57,761 nucleotides of DNA from Candidatus Tyrphobacter aquilonaris (GTDB lineage: Bacteria; Vulcanimicrobiota; Vulcanimicrobiia; Vulcanimicrobiales; Vulcanimicrobiaceae). Positions within the stretch are counted from its first letter, which is position 1, and every line of letters begins with the position of its first letter. The notes beneath the pieces are model-generated. The model did no database searches, was not told the DNA's origin, and saw nothing but the letters and a program-made list of their open reading frames with translations. The translations under genes were made by a program, and so were the position numbers. Location: positions 17,865-75,625 of the forward strand of contig PKZD01000038.1 of NCBI GenBank assembly GCA_003133745.1, written 5' to 3'. Positions 19,486 to 28,504 of the stretch are shown here, piece by piece.

Positions 19486-19866
19486 CGGTATTCTCCATAT
19501 GGCCGAGCTTTTCGGCCCAGATGCGCGGTTTCCGGTCTTGCGGGGCTCGGCCCGGCGATGTGATTCGGGGTTTGGGCCCCATTGGGGACGCAAGAGACGG
19601 GCTCACGCGCCACCGAGCGCTGGAGAAGCCGGTTTCGCGCTCATAAGGGCGAGCTCTCCCGTCGTTTGCCGTCGAACGCATGATCGCTGAACGCTCATGT
19701 CGGCACGGGAACTGGGGGCGAGCGTAGGTCGGCGATCAGCCGTAGAATCTCAGCGAAAAACGATTGCGGGATGGCGACCTCGGCGAGTAGGCGGGTAGAT
19801 GCCAAATGGAACGGCTGCGCATTCAAGAGTCGAAGCCGTGAGTACGAGACCTTCAACGACGGCAGT

Positions 19867-21597
19867 TTAGATGGCTTTGATGGGACGGTAACGCGGCTCC
19901 CACATCGCGTCGCGAATCGCTGTCTCCAAATTCGGCGGGTTGACGCGCGCGAGTTCTTCGCGAACCGCCTGCTCAGCGACGGCGATTGCGACGCGGACTG
20001 AAACCTCACGCAGGTTTGCGATCGCCGGAAGAATCGGCGTGCCGAGTTGCGACGCATTGACCATCTCGGCGATCGTGCACGCGGCGGCCATAAACATTCC
20101 GTCGCTGATCAGCCGCGCGCGGATGACGATCGTCCCCAAACCAAGGCCCGGGAAGAGCATCGCATTGTTCGCTTGGGCGATCGTGTATGTCACGCCGTTG
20201 AAGGTCACTGGACCGAAGGGACTTCCGGTAGCGATCAACGCCTTGCCGTCGGTCCATTGGATGAGGTTGGCCGGCACCGCTTCGGCGAGTTCCGTCGGGT
20301 TCGAGAGGGCTAGAATGATGGGGCGTGGGGTGCCCTTTGCCATCTGACGCACGATCGATTCATTAAACGCGCCAGAAGCGCCCGACGACCCGATGAGGAT
20401 CGTCGGTTGAATCCGACGCACGGCTTCCTCCAGGCTGATTCCGCGTTCGCCGTCGCGCGTCCACCCGGCGACGTCGGCCACCGGACGCGCGTACTGTCTT
20501 TGGAACTCGCGAAGATCCTCCATGTCGTCGACCAGCAGTCCGTGCCGGTCGACGCACCAGAATAGGCGCGCAGCAGCTTGGGCGGAGAGACCGTCGCTCA
20601 TCATCGCGTTCCGGATGAGATCAGCGATGCCGCACCCTGCGGTTCCGGCGCCGAAGACGACGATCTTTTGGTCTCGCATTCCGCCGCCGGCTACCTTAAT
20701 TGCAGCCATCACCGCAGCGAGCACGATCGAAGCCGTGCCCTGAATGTCGTCGTTGAACGTGCAGATCGACGATCGATACGTGTTGAGAATCCAACGCGCA
20801 TTGACCGCATTGACGTCTTCCCAGTGCAGTAGCGCGTTCGGGTACAGGCGTAAGGCAGTCGATATATACTTGTCGATGAAGGCTTGATACTGTTCGCCGC
20901 GGATGCGCGCATGACGATATCCAAGGTAGAGGGGATCATCGAGGAGCGATTGCCGGTCCGTTCCAACGTCGAGCATGACCGGGATGGTGCGCGACGGATC
21001 GATCCCCGCGGCAGCAGTATAAACGGCCAATTTCCCGATGCAGATGTCGATACCACCGACTCCCCAATCGCCGATCCCGAGAATCGCTTCGGCGTCTGTC
21101 GCCACGATCAGATCGATGTCGTCGGCGCCTGCCCCGGCTTCGGCGTTTAGCAGGGCTTCCTCGATTTCATCCGCGCGGTCGATCGAAAGAAAAACCCCTC
21201 GCGGCCTGCGGTACTGATGACTGTACTGCTGAATTGCTAAACCCACCGTCGGCGTATAAACGATCGGAAGCATTTCAACGACGTGCGAGGCGAGCAAATG
21301 GACGAAAAGCATCTCGTTCCGGTCCTGTAGCGCCGTCAGGAACGTGTACCTGGCCAAATCGTCCGCTTGCTTCTTAAAGAGCTCATACGCACGCTCGGCC
21401 TGTTGCTCCATCGTCAGAACCGCAGGGGGAAGCAGCCCCATCAGACCCAGCGCCCGCCGTTCCTCGAGCGTGAACGCAGTGCCTTTGTTGATTTGAGGCG
21501 TCTGCAATACATCAAAGCCCCGAGCCGAAGTTTCGAAGGCGCCGTTTTCGTCAACGCGATAAACTTTCGTGGGCTTGCGAACGCTCGTGATCGCCAT
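19867..21597 (-). CDS. maeA: NAD(P)-dependent malic enzyme
   Basis: NKGTAFTLEERRALGLMGLLPP; LPIVYTPTVGLAIQQYS; FNDDIQGTASIVLAAVMAAIK; GAGTAGCGIADLI; ALSNPTELAEAV. Confidence 0.95.
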   Translation of the reverse strand: MAITSVRKPTKVYRVDENGAFETSARGFDVLQTPQINKGTAFTLEERRALGLMGLLPPAVLTMEQQAERAYELFKKQADDLARYTFLTALQDRNEMLFVHLLASHVVEMLPIVYTPTVGLAIQQYSHQYRRPRGVFLSIDRADEIEEALLNAEAGAGADDIDLIVATDAEAILGIGDWGVGGIDICIGKLAVYTAAAGIDPSRTIPVMLDVGTDRQSLLDDPLYLGYRHARIRGEQYQAFIDKYISTALRLYPNALLHWEDVNAVNARWILNTYRSSICTFNDDIQGTASIVLAAVMAAIKVAGGGMRDQKIVVFGAGTAGCGIADLIRNAMMSDGLSAQAAARLFWCVDRHGLLVDDMEDLREFQRQYARPVADVAGWTRDGERGISLEEAVRRIQPTILIGSSGASGAFNESIVRQMAKGTPRPIILALSNPTELAEAVPANLIQWTDGKALIATGSPFGPVTFNGVTYTIAQANNAMLFPGLGLGTIVIRARLISDGMFMAAACTIAEMVNASQLGTPILPAIANLREVSVRVAIAVAEQAVREELARVNPPNLETAIRDAMWEPRYRPIKAI

Positions 21598-21849
21598 GGC
21601 ATGCCTCCCGGAGCGCACTATCTGCAAGGCTATGCTCTTTTCGATGGCGCTCGCGGCTTCCCTAGACGAGTACCATGCTCAACTGTGTAGGGAGCTAAAG
21701 CAATACGTTGATATGCCACCGGGCGCCTCTAAGGCTCACCACGAGAGACCGTCTCCCGGAATCCTCCAGTCGAGCGGATTCAAAACTGACTACTACTTTA
21801 TGGGTGATCCTTCGCACGCGAACATGATCCTCACGGTCAACGTCTTACC

Positions 21850-22072
21850 ATGAGCATGGGCATACGGAAGCTTCTTGGCTCACGAATCGTCTCCGTGAGT
21901 GCGTGGGCTGCATTCGTTTTAGGGATCGCACTTTGGCCGCAAACAGTACTTGCGCTTCCTACTCTTGCCCAGGCATATCACGTCGACTGCAGCGCGTGCC
22001 ACTCGTTTGTACCGGCGCTCAACGCATATGGGCGTTACATACAATCGACGGCATTCGGCCGCCCTGAAACGA
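21850..22072 (+). pseudogene. Truncated secreted c-type haem protein fragment
   Basis: Signal-peptide-like MSMGIRKLLGSRIVSVSAWAAFVLGIALWPQTVLA then YHVDCSACHSFVPALNAYGRYIQSTAFG (CxxCH); the rest of the frame is Arg-rich and non-protein-like, so probably truncated. Confidence 0.4.
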
Positions 22073-22330
22073 GGCCTTGCCACCAGTCGGGTGGCGAAGA
22101 GCGCTTCATGCGCAAGAAGCGGCGACGCGGCTCATGCTCGCGCCGAGGAAAACTCGGACGTCGAATACCTGATCCGTATACTTCTTCAGCGATTCCGGGA
22201 AGACGCCGTACACGGTCATTCTCTCCCAACACTGTGCCGCTTCCGCCGGGGCAGAGCGACAGCATGGCGCAATATCGAGCGTGGCTGGAAGGGCTACGCT
22301 CGGTTCCAGTTGGATCGGTCGTTCACTGAG

Positions 22331-22570
22331 CTACAGGGAGGCGGCGGGATCTCCGGAGGCGTCTTCGATATTCGTGATCTGGTCGCCACCGTGGATCAGC
22401 TCTCGCACCGGAGGTTCGCCTTTGCGGAGGGGGCCCGAGAAGACGGCATAGTGCCGGTGCCCGTGCTCGTGCTCGTCGCTGGTGCGCAGGACCCCTGCGA
22501 GAATGCGCCCGTCGGCAAGAGTCACGCGAACGGGCTTGCCGATATAGGGCTTAATTTCTTGATCGGTCAT
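22331..22570 (-). CDS. Small LSM/SH3-like hypothetical protein
   Basis: MTDQEIKPYIGKPVRVTLADGRILAGVLRTSDEHEHGHRHYAVFSG: short beta-barrel-like pattern; no homology search possible here. Confidence 0.5.
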   Translation of the reverse strand: MTDQEIKPYIGKPVRVTLADGRILAGVLRTSDEHEHGHRHYAVFSGPLRKGEPPVRELIHGGDQITNIEDASGDPAASL

Positions 22571-22681
22571 ACTCGTGAAATCGCTTCAAGGCCACCGCAA
22601 GTTTCACCCGCATGCGTCGTCCTTCCCGACAATAGGGTGTCTGGCGTATTATTTACTCTGTTTTGCTGGCGGCCTTCTTAA

Positions 22682-22721
22682 CATCAGGACCTCGTCGAGC
22701 GACATCGCGTGCGGCATTAGG
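22682..22721. repeat. 40-bp direct repeat copy 2 (end of resB plus 12-codon ccsA stub)
   Basis: Identical to 19446-19485; encodes the resB terminal TAA then MPHAMSLDEVLM stub on the minus strand. Confidence 0.97.
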
Positions 22722-24054
22722 AGACCTCGGATTCCAGATGGGCGACGAGTTCGCGAAATTGCGTCTCGAAGATATCGTAGCCTTTGACGGTCGTTGCCGC
22801 GAGCCCCACCGTGGAGCTGCCGTCTGCCGCGGGATCGACGCGCACGTGCAGGCGAGCGGGCAAGAAGTAAAAGGAAATCACAAGGCCGACGAGCAGGAGC
22901 ACGGCGCCGACCGCGACCAACGGCACGCCCGGATCGTAGCGATACTGAAAGCCGCTGTAGATGACGTCGCGCTGCGGCACGATGCGCCAACCGCCGCCGA
23001 CGTCGAGTGAGGAGCGCAGCGGTACGAGCACGCTGCCGATCGGCGATCCCGCATCCGCGATCGTCAGGACGACCGCCGGATCCGTGACGCGTGGATCGGC
23101 CGACGGCGCGCCGGTTCGCCGGTCGAGCGTCGGAACGAAACGCTCGTAGACGATGCTGCGCGACGTTCCGGGAAGGTCGAGCGCATCGCCCTCCATGAGC
23201 GTGCGGTCGGAGAGTGCCGGAGTCGCTCTGCCGTCGTGCGTGAGTGCGAAGCGCATGCCGAAGCCGTAACTTGCCTGATAGAGCAGCGTTCCGTCGAGAT
23301 CGATCGGATGGTTGACGCGCACGACCATCGGCGTCGGAACGCCGTCGCGCCGCGTGACCGAGACATGCGAGACGTAGTCGATCGGCTGATAGACCACGCC
23401 GCTCTTCGTCATGATCGGTTGAATTCGGTATGCGAACCCGTCGAGGCGCACGATGTCACGCGTCTGCGGCATCTGGGCCGCTTGTCCGGTGAGGATCGCC
23501 GTTTCGCCGGAGAATCCGCGCGCCCAATAGACGATCGTGCCCGCGGCAATGATCAAGATAGCGAGGTGATTGACGAGGACGCCGACGCGAGCCCAGTTGA
23601 AGCGATCGGCGAAGGACCATTCCGTTCCGTCGAAGTCGCGCCGCCGGACCTCGAAGCCATGTTTTTTAAAGAACGCCTCGACGCGATCCCGCACCGATGC
23701 CGGATCACCCTTGACGTTGACGTTCACATGGAGCGGAATGGCGTCGATCTTCACCGGGCGATAGGGCGGGAGCCGTCGCGGGATCACTTTCGTAAAGGTC
23801 GCGGTCGTCATCGACACGAGCACGAGCCCGATCGACGCCAGATACCAGACGCTGTGGTAAATGTCGTCGAAGTTCATTCGCAGAATCGCCCGCGCGATCG
23901 GCGCCGGATACGCGGCAAAATACGCGTCGGAACCCTGGTTCTGCTCGACGACGACGCCGATCAGCGTCAGGACGCCCCAGAGCGCGAGCAGCGAAACGCC
24001 AAAGGGAATGTTGCCGAAGGTTCGCAGGAACTTCGAAGGGAGCGAGTCGGTCAC
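22717..24054 (-). CDS. resB: Cytochrome c biogenesis protein ResB/Ccs1
   Basis: LPSKFLRTFGNIPFGVSLLALWGVLTLIGVVVEQNQ; WARVGVLVNHLAILIIAAGTIV; GTG start at 24054 overlapping tatC stop (ORF also open to 24081). Confidence 0.9.
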   Translation of the reverse strand: MTDSLPSKFLRTFGNIPFGVSLLALWGVLTLIGVVVEQNQGSDAYFAAYPAPIARAILRMNFDDIYHSVWYLASIGLVLVSMTTATFTKVIPRRLPPYRPVKIDAIPLHVNVNVKGDPASVRDRVEAFFKKHGFEVRRRDFDGTEWSFADRFNWARVGVLVNHLAILIIAAGTIVYWARGFSGETAILTGQAAQMPQTRDIVRLDGFAYRIQPIMTKSGVVYQPIDYVSHVSVTRRDGVPTPMVVRVNHPIDLDGTLLYQASYGFGMRFALTHDGRATPALSDRTLMEGDALDLPGTSRSIVYERFVPTLDRRTGAPSADPRVTDPAVVLTIADAGSPIGSVLVPLRSSLDVGGGWRIVPQRDVIYSGFQYRYDPGVPLVAVGAVLLLVGLVISFYFLPARLHVRVDPAADGSSTVGLAATTVKGYDIFETQFRELVAHLESEVS

Positions 24055-24821
24055 GTCGCGGTGCGATTGCGGGCGTGCCACGACCGCTCGAGCACGAAGA
24101 TCAGCCAGATCGAGATCTCATAGAGTGCGTACATCGGCAGCGCGATGAGCGCCATCGTCATCGGATTGCCGTCGGGCGCCGCGATGCCGCCGACGATGAA
24201 GAAGCCGAAGAAGGCATGGCGCCGGTACTGCCGGAGCGACTTCGAGCTCACGATGCCGAGGCGCGCGAGTCCGATCAACACGATCGGCATTTGGAAGATG
24301 ATCGCGAAAACGCCGAGCAAGATGAGAACGAAGTTGATCGTCGGACCGACGCCGAAGGTCGGGGTTGCCACCGCGTTCGTGATCGCGAGCAGCGCGTGGA
24401 CGACGCGCGGAATCACGAGAAAGTGCGCGAAGGCGAGCCCGGCGAGGGCGAGCAGGATCGACGGCACGATGTATCCGTAGACCATGCGGCGCGTGTGTGG
24501 ATGGATCGCGGGAACCACGAACATCCAGAGTTGATAGAGCAGCATCGGCAGCCCGACGACGATGCCCCCGATGATGGAGAACTTGAACTCGGCGAAGATG
24601 ACGTCCGCCGGCCCGAATGCGTGCAGTTGAATGCCCGCAAAGTACGTTCGCGTCATCCAGGTGATGACGTCCTTCGATGGGATGAAGAGGACGACGGCGA
24701 TGGCCCCGACGGTGGCGATCGAAACCAAGAGCCGCATCCGCAGCTCCCGCAGGTGCTCGGTGAACGGCATCTCCTTCTGATCCCACGGGTTTTCCACCGG
24801 GGGCTCGTCTACGATGCGCAA
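24051..24821 (-). CDS. tatC: Sec-independent protein translocase TatC
   Basis: MPFTEHLRELRMRLLVSIATVGA; FAHFLVIPRVVHALL; FQMPIVLIGLARLGIV. Confidence 0.95.
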   Translation of the reverse strand: MRIVDEPPVENPWDQKEMPFTEHLRELRMRLLVSIATVGAIAVVLFIPSKDVITWMTRTYFAGIQLHAFGPADVIFAEFKFSIIGGIVVGLPMLLYQLWMFVVPAIHPHTRRMVYGYIVPSILLALAGLAFAHFLVIPRVVHALLAITNAVATPTFGVGPTINFVLILLGVFAIIFQMPIVLIGLARLGIVSSKSLRQYRRHAFFGFFIVGGIAAPDGNPMTMALIALPMYALYEISIWLIFVLERSWHARNRTAT

Positions 24822-24841
24822 CGGTTCCTAGAGAACGCGCG

Positions 24842-25141
24842 CTAGGCGCTCGGAGTGCCCTTGTCGGTCGGGGGAGGGACTGCTTCGCCGCCGACCGAGC
24901 CGGCCTCCACGCCGTCCATCACGTCGCTGTGCTCGGCTTCGAGGCGGCGCCGGGCCTCCTCGCGAGCGCGGAGCGTAGCCTCGTCGGCCTCGACCTGCCC
25001 CATCATGAACTCTTTCTTCGCCTGACCCGCGCTGCGCGCGAGCTTCGGCAGCTTCTCGGCGCCGAAGAGCAGCGCGCCGATGACGAGGATGCCGATGATG
25101 ATCGGCGCGTCGATGAGGGCAAACATGGGATGAAACATCAT
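24842..25141 (-). CDS. tatA: Twin-arginine translocase TatA/TatB-like subunit
   Basis: APIIIGILVIGALLFGAEKLPKLARSAGQAKKEF. Confidence 0.9.
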   Translation of the reverse strand: MMFHPMFALIDAPIIIGILVIGALLFGAEKLPKLARSAGQAKKEFMMGQVEADEATLRAREEARRRLEAEHSDVMDGVEAGSVGGEAVPPPTDKGTPSA

Positions 25142-25148
25142 AGGTATC

Positions 25149-26099
25149 CTATTCTAGCAGCGCATCGGCAAGGCCGCCCAGCCTCTCCTTCGCCTCGCTC
25201 GGTGCCAACGGCTGCAACGCCGCCTTTGCCTCTCGCACGAATGCGGCGATCTGCTCCCGCGTCCCCGCCAGGCCGCCCTGCCGCTCGATCGCTTCGACGA
25301 TCGGCGCAACCGGCGCGTTTTCGTCTGCGAAGAGCCTCTCGACGGCGTCGTGAAAGCCGGCGTCGCCGCGAGCAAGTGCGAGGACGAGCGGGATCGTCAT
25401 CTTTCGTTCGAGCAGATCGTTGCCCACGGGTTTTCCGATCGCGGCGCTATCGGCCGTGAGATCGAGCAGGTCGTCGAGCATCTGAAACGCGATGCCGTAT
25501 CGCTCGCCGAAACCGCGCAGCGCGGCGATCTGCTCGGGGCTTCCGCCGCCGGCGCGCGCGCCGCATTCCGCCGCGGATGCAAAGAGCGAGGCCGTCTTCT
25601 TGCGCGCAATCTCGACGTACGCGTCGCGCGTCGTCGAAAGGTCGCCGAGCGCGCGCAACTGCAACACCTCGCCATCGCAGATCTCGGCGAGCGTCGCGGA
25701 GAGCAGGTGCGGAATCGGAGGCGGATACTTCGCGGTGACGTTCTTGAATATCCACGCGAAGAGGTAATCGCCGGCGAGCACGCTGACTCGGTTACCGAAA
25801 TCAACTGCCGTCGCGTTCACGCCCCGGCGCGTCGCCGCGTTGTCGACGACGTCGTCGTGAATGAGCGTCGCGACGTGGATCAACTCCATGTAGGCTGCCA
25901 AGTGCAGGCTGCTCGCCGCGTCGCCGCCGCAGGCTTGGACCGCGAGCAGCGTCACGCGCGGTCGCAGCCGCTTGCCGCCGGCTGCGAGCATCCGGCGAAC
26001 GGCTTCGGTGATGATCGCGTTTTCGGTCGTGAAGCTCGTGCGGAAATAACGCTCGATCAGCTCTTGCAGCGCGGACTCCTCGGCAAGCTCGTCGATCAC
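25149..26099 (-). CDS. Polyprenyl diphosphate synthase
   Basis: GGKRLRPRVTLLAVQA, LIHDDVVDNAATRRG (first Asp-rich motif), QMLDDLLDLTAD (second). Confidence 0.93.
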   Translation of the reverse strand: MIDELAEESALQELIERYFRTSFTTENAIITEAVRRMLAAGGKRLRPRVTLLAVQACGGDAASSLHLAAYMELIHVATLIHDDVVDNAATRRGVNATAVDFGNRVSVLAGDYLFAWIFKNVTAKYPPPIPHLLSATLAEICDGEVLQLRALGDLSTTRDAYVEIARKKTASLFASAAECGARAGGGSPEQIAALRGFGERYGIAFQMLDDLLDLTADSAAIGKPVGNDLLERKMTIPLVLALARGDAGFHDAVERLFADENAPVAPIVEAIERQGGLAGTREQIAAFVREAKAALQPLAPSEAKERLGGLADALLE

Positions 26100-26833
26100 G
26101 CGGCCCTCGCCTTCGGCTTCGTGCCGATATGGATCGAGATCGCGCCGCCCATGAGCGGGACGTAGCGAGGTTCCACGAAGCCGGCGCGCTCGAATCGGTC
26201 GCGCAGATGCGGCGCGTCGGGATGGTGCGTGAGCGAACTGGGAAGATACGCGTACGCCTGGCGCGATCCGCCGACGAGGCCGCCTAGCAGCGGCACGACG
26301 CCGTAGAAGTAGAGGCCGAAGAGGCGGCGCCAGAGCCGGTTCTGCGGCTTGCCCACGTCGAGGTTGACGAAGCGCGCGCCGGGCTTCAGCACCCGAAGCA
26401 CCTCGCGAAGCACGCCGTCGAGATCGACGACGTTGCGCAGGCTGAACCCCATCGTCGCGCCGTCGAAGGCGTCGTCGTCGAAGGGAAGCGAGGTCACGTC
26501 GCCCTCGAGGAATTCCGGCGTGGCGCGCGCCTCTTTCGCGGCGCGGGCGCGCGCCGCTTCGAGCATCGGCACGCAGAAATCGATCCCCGTCACGCGCAGC
26601 GTCGGATCGGTGCGCAATAGATGAAAGACGACGTCGCCCGTGCCGCAGCAGAGGTCGAGGATGCGCCCGCCCTTCGGCGGCGCGAGCAGCGCGATCGCGC
26701 GGCGGCGCCAGGCCTCATCCATCCCGGCGGTGAGCACGCGGTTCGTGGCGTCATAGCGCGGCGCGATGCGCGCGAACATCTCACGGACGTACGTTGCGCG
26801 GTCACCGGCTCGCGTGGAGGGGGCTGAGTGCAC
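26096..26833 (-). CDS. menG: Demethylmenaquinone methyltransferase
   Basis: GTG start; VREMFARIAPRYDATNRVLTAGMDEAWRRRAIALL, ILDLCCGTGDVVFHLL, MGFSLRNVVDLDGVLREVLRVLKPG. Confidence 0.9.
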   Translation of the reverse strand: MHSAPSTRAGDRATYVREMFARIAPRYDATNRVLTAGMDEAWRRRAIALLAPPKGGRILDLCCGTGDVVFHLLRTDPTLRVTGIDFCVPMLEAARARAAKEARATPEFLEGDVTSLPFDDDAFDGATMGFSLRNVVDLDGVLREVLRVLKPGARFVNLDVGKPQNRLWRRLFGLYFYGVVPLLGGLVGGSRQAYAYLPSSLTHHPDAPHLRDRFERAGFVEPRYVPLMGGAISIHIGTKPKARAA

Positions 26834-26885
26834 GTCGCCCCCTTCCACCCTTGCCGGAGGCGCCCTTCGTCGGGATGGAGGGACG

Positions 26886-27743
26886 ATGGTACGTTTGGCG
26901 TCGCAGAGCGCGATGACGGCGGCGTTGGAGCGCGCGCACGATGTGACGCTCGTCGCGTACCTCTTGCCCCATGGGCCGGTCTTCGATGCGCTCGCGGCGG
27001 CCTCGCGCAGAGGCGCGCACGTGACCGTCAGGCTCGAAGGGAATCCGTACCTCGACACGCGCGGCGGAATCCGCCGGCTGAACCGGTCTTCCGTCGACGA
27101 GCTCGTGCGCGACGGCGCCGATGCGCGCCTCGTCGATGCCGACAGCAAGGCTGAGTCGTTGCACGCGAAGGCCGCGCTCATCGACGGTGTGCTCTACGTG
27201 GATGATGTCAACTTCTCGAATGGCGATTCGGGGACGTTGCTTCGTGACGATTCGCGCCGCGATGCTCGCGCGTTGCGCGACGCAGTCGCCGACCGCATCG
27301 ATCCGCCAGGCCGGGAGTTCGCGTGGAGAAAGCGCGACGCGCTCGCGCTCGAGGCGCGACTGCTCGCCGATGCGCGATGCGGCGACGACGTGATCGCCGA
27401 GAGCGAGTCGGTCGGCAGCCGCAATGCCGTCTACTCGCGGCTCGAGCGCCTCGGCCGCGCCGGGCGTTCCCCGCGTCTCTTGGTCTCCCGTCAGGCGGTT
27501 ACCGGCAAAGAGCGCGCGTTGTTCTCACGTCTGGCCGCAAACGGCGTGCGCGTTCGCATCTGCCACTCAAATGAAAAGTTCGCGCTCGCCGGCGATCGGG
27601 CGTGGGTCGGCTCCGCCAACGCGACGTCGGCGTTTCTCAATCCGAATGAACTCGATTGGGGCGCCTGCACGCGCAACCGCGCCATCGCCGCGCACCTCCG
27701 CGCTCGCTTCGAAGCACGGTGGCAAACCGCACGGGAAACTTAG
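26886..27743 (+). CDS. Phospholipase D-like domain protein
   Basis: HAKAALIDGVLYVDDVNFS (HxK(x4)D) and second half-site HSNEKFALAGDRAWVGSANATSAFLN. Confidence 0.7.
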   Translation: MVRLASQSAMTAALERAHDVTLVAYLLPHGPVFDALAAASRRGAHVTVRLEGNPYLDTRGGIRRLNRSSVDELVRDGADARLVDADSKAESLHAKAALIDGVLYVDDVNFSNGDSGTLLRDDSRRDARALRDAVADRIDPPGREFAWRKRDALALEARLLADARCGDDVIAESESVGSRNAVYSRLERLGRAGRSPRLLVSRQAVTGKERALFSRLAANGVRVRICHSNEKFALAGDRAWVGSANATSAFLNPNELDWGACTRNRAIAAHLRARFEARWQTARET

Positions 27744-28504
27744 CGGATAACGAAGAGTGAGTTGGCGGTTTGCGTAGTTGAGGCGATGACCGTTGCCCGG
27801 TCTATCCCGAGCGTCTGAGCGATCCGCTCGAGCGTGTGGGTCATGAATGCGGGCTCGTTGCGTTTTCCACGCATGGGGATCGGCGCGAGATAGGGGCAAT
27901 CCGTTTCCAGCAGCAGCGGTTCGAGGCCGACGCTCTTCACGGCGTCGCGGAGCGCCTCGGCGGTCTTGAAAGTCAGCACGCCGCCGATTCCAAGGAAGAG
28001 GTTGAACTCGTCCACGTAGATGCGCGCCTCGTCCACATTACCGGTGAAGCAGTGCACGACGCCGCGCATTCCGGCGACGAACTCTTCGCGCAAGACCTCG
28101 ACGAAGCGCTCGTGCGCGTCGCGAACGTGGAAGATCAATGGCAGATCCCGTTCGCGCGCGATGCGGATCTGCGCGCGCAACACACGCTCCTGCACCTCGT
28201 GCGGACTATGGTCGTAGTAGAAATCCAAGCCCGTCTCGCCGATCGCGACGACCCCGCGCTCCTTCAGCAGCGGTGCGAAGGCCGTCGCGACGTCTTCGGG
28301 GGCATCCTTCGCCTCGTGCGGATGAATGCCGACCGATGCAGCGATGCCGTACCTCTGTGCCGCTTCGATCGCGCGCTTGCTATCCGCGAGATCGCATCCC
28401 ACGGTGATCAGCATCTCGACACCCGCCTCGCGCGCCCTCGCCATCACCGCGTCGCGATCGGCGTCGAAGGTCTTATCGTGAACGTGCGCGTGGCTGTCGA
28501 TCAT
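27740..28504 (-). CDS. tatD: TatD family deoxyribonuclease
   Basis: MIDSHAHVHDKTFDADRDAVMARA; GETGLDFYYD; VVHCFTGN; ETDCPYLAP. Confidence 0.95.
   Translation of the reverse strand: MIDSHAHVHDKTFDADRDAVMARAREAGVEMLITVGCDLADSKRAIEAAQRYGIAASVGIHPHEAKDAPEDVATAFAPLLKERGVVAIGETGLDFYYDHSPHEVQERVLRAQIRIARERDLPLIFHVRDAHERFVEVLREEFVAGMRGVVHCFTGNVDEARIYVDEFNLFLGIGGVLTFKTAEALRDAVKSVGLEPLLLETDCPYLAPIPMRGKRNEPAFMTHTLERIAQTLGIDRATVIASTTQTANSLFVIR

Noticed and set aside
21569-21853. 94-codon plus-strand ORF upstream of malic enzyme
   Set aside because: No signal, no motifs, partly antisense to the malic enzyme start; not supported as coding
19446-22721. Interpretation of the 40-bp-flanked block as a standard insertion sequence or composite transposon
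   Set aside because: No transposase, no visible terminal inverted repeats, and the direct repeat is much longer than known target-site duplications
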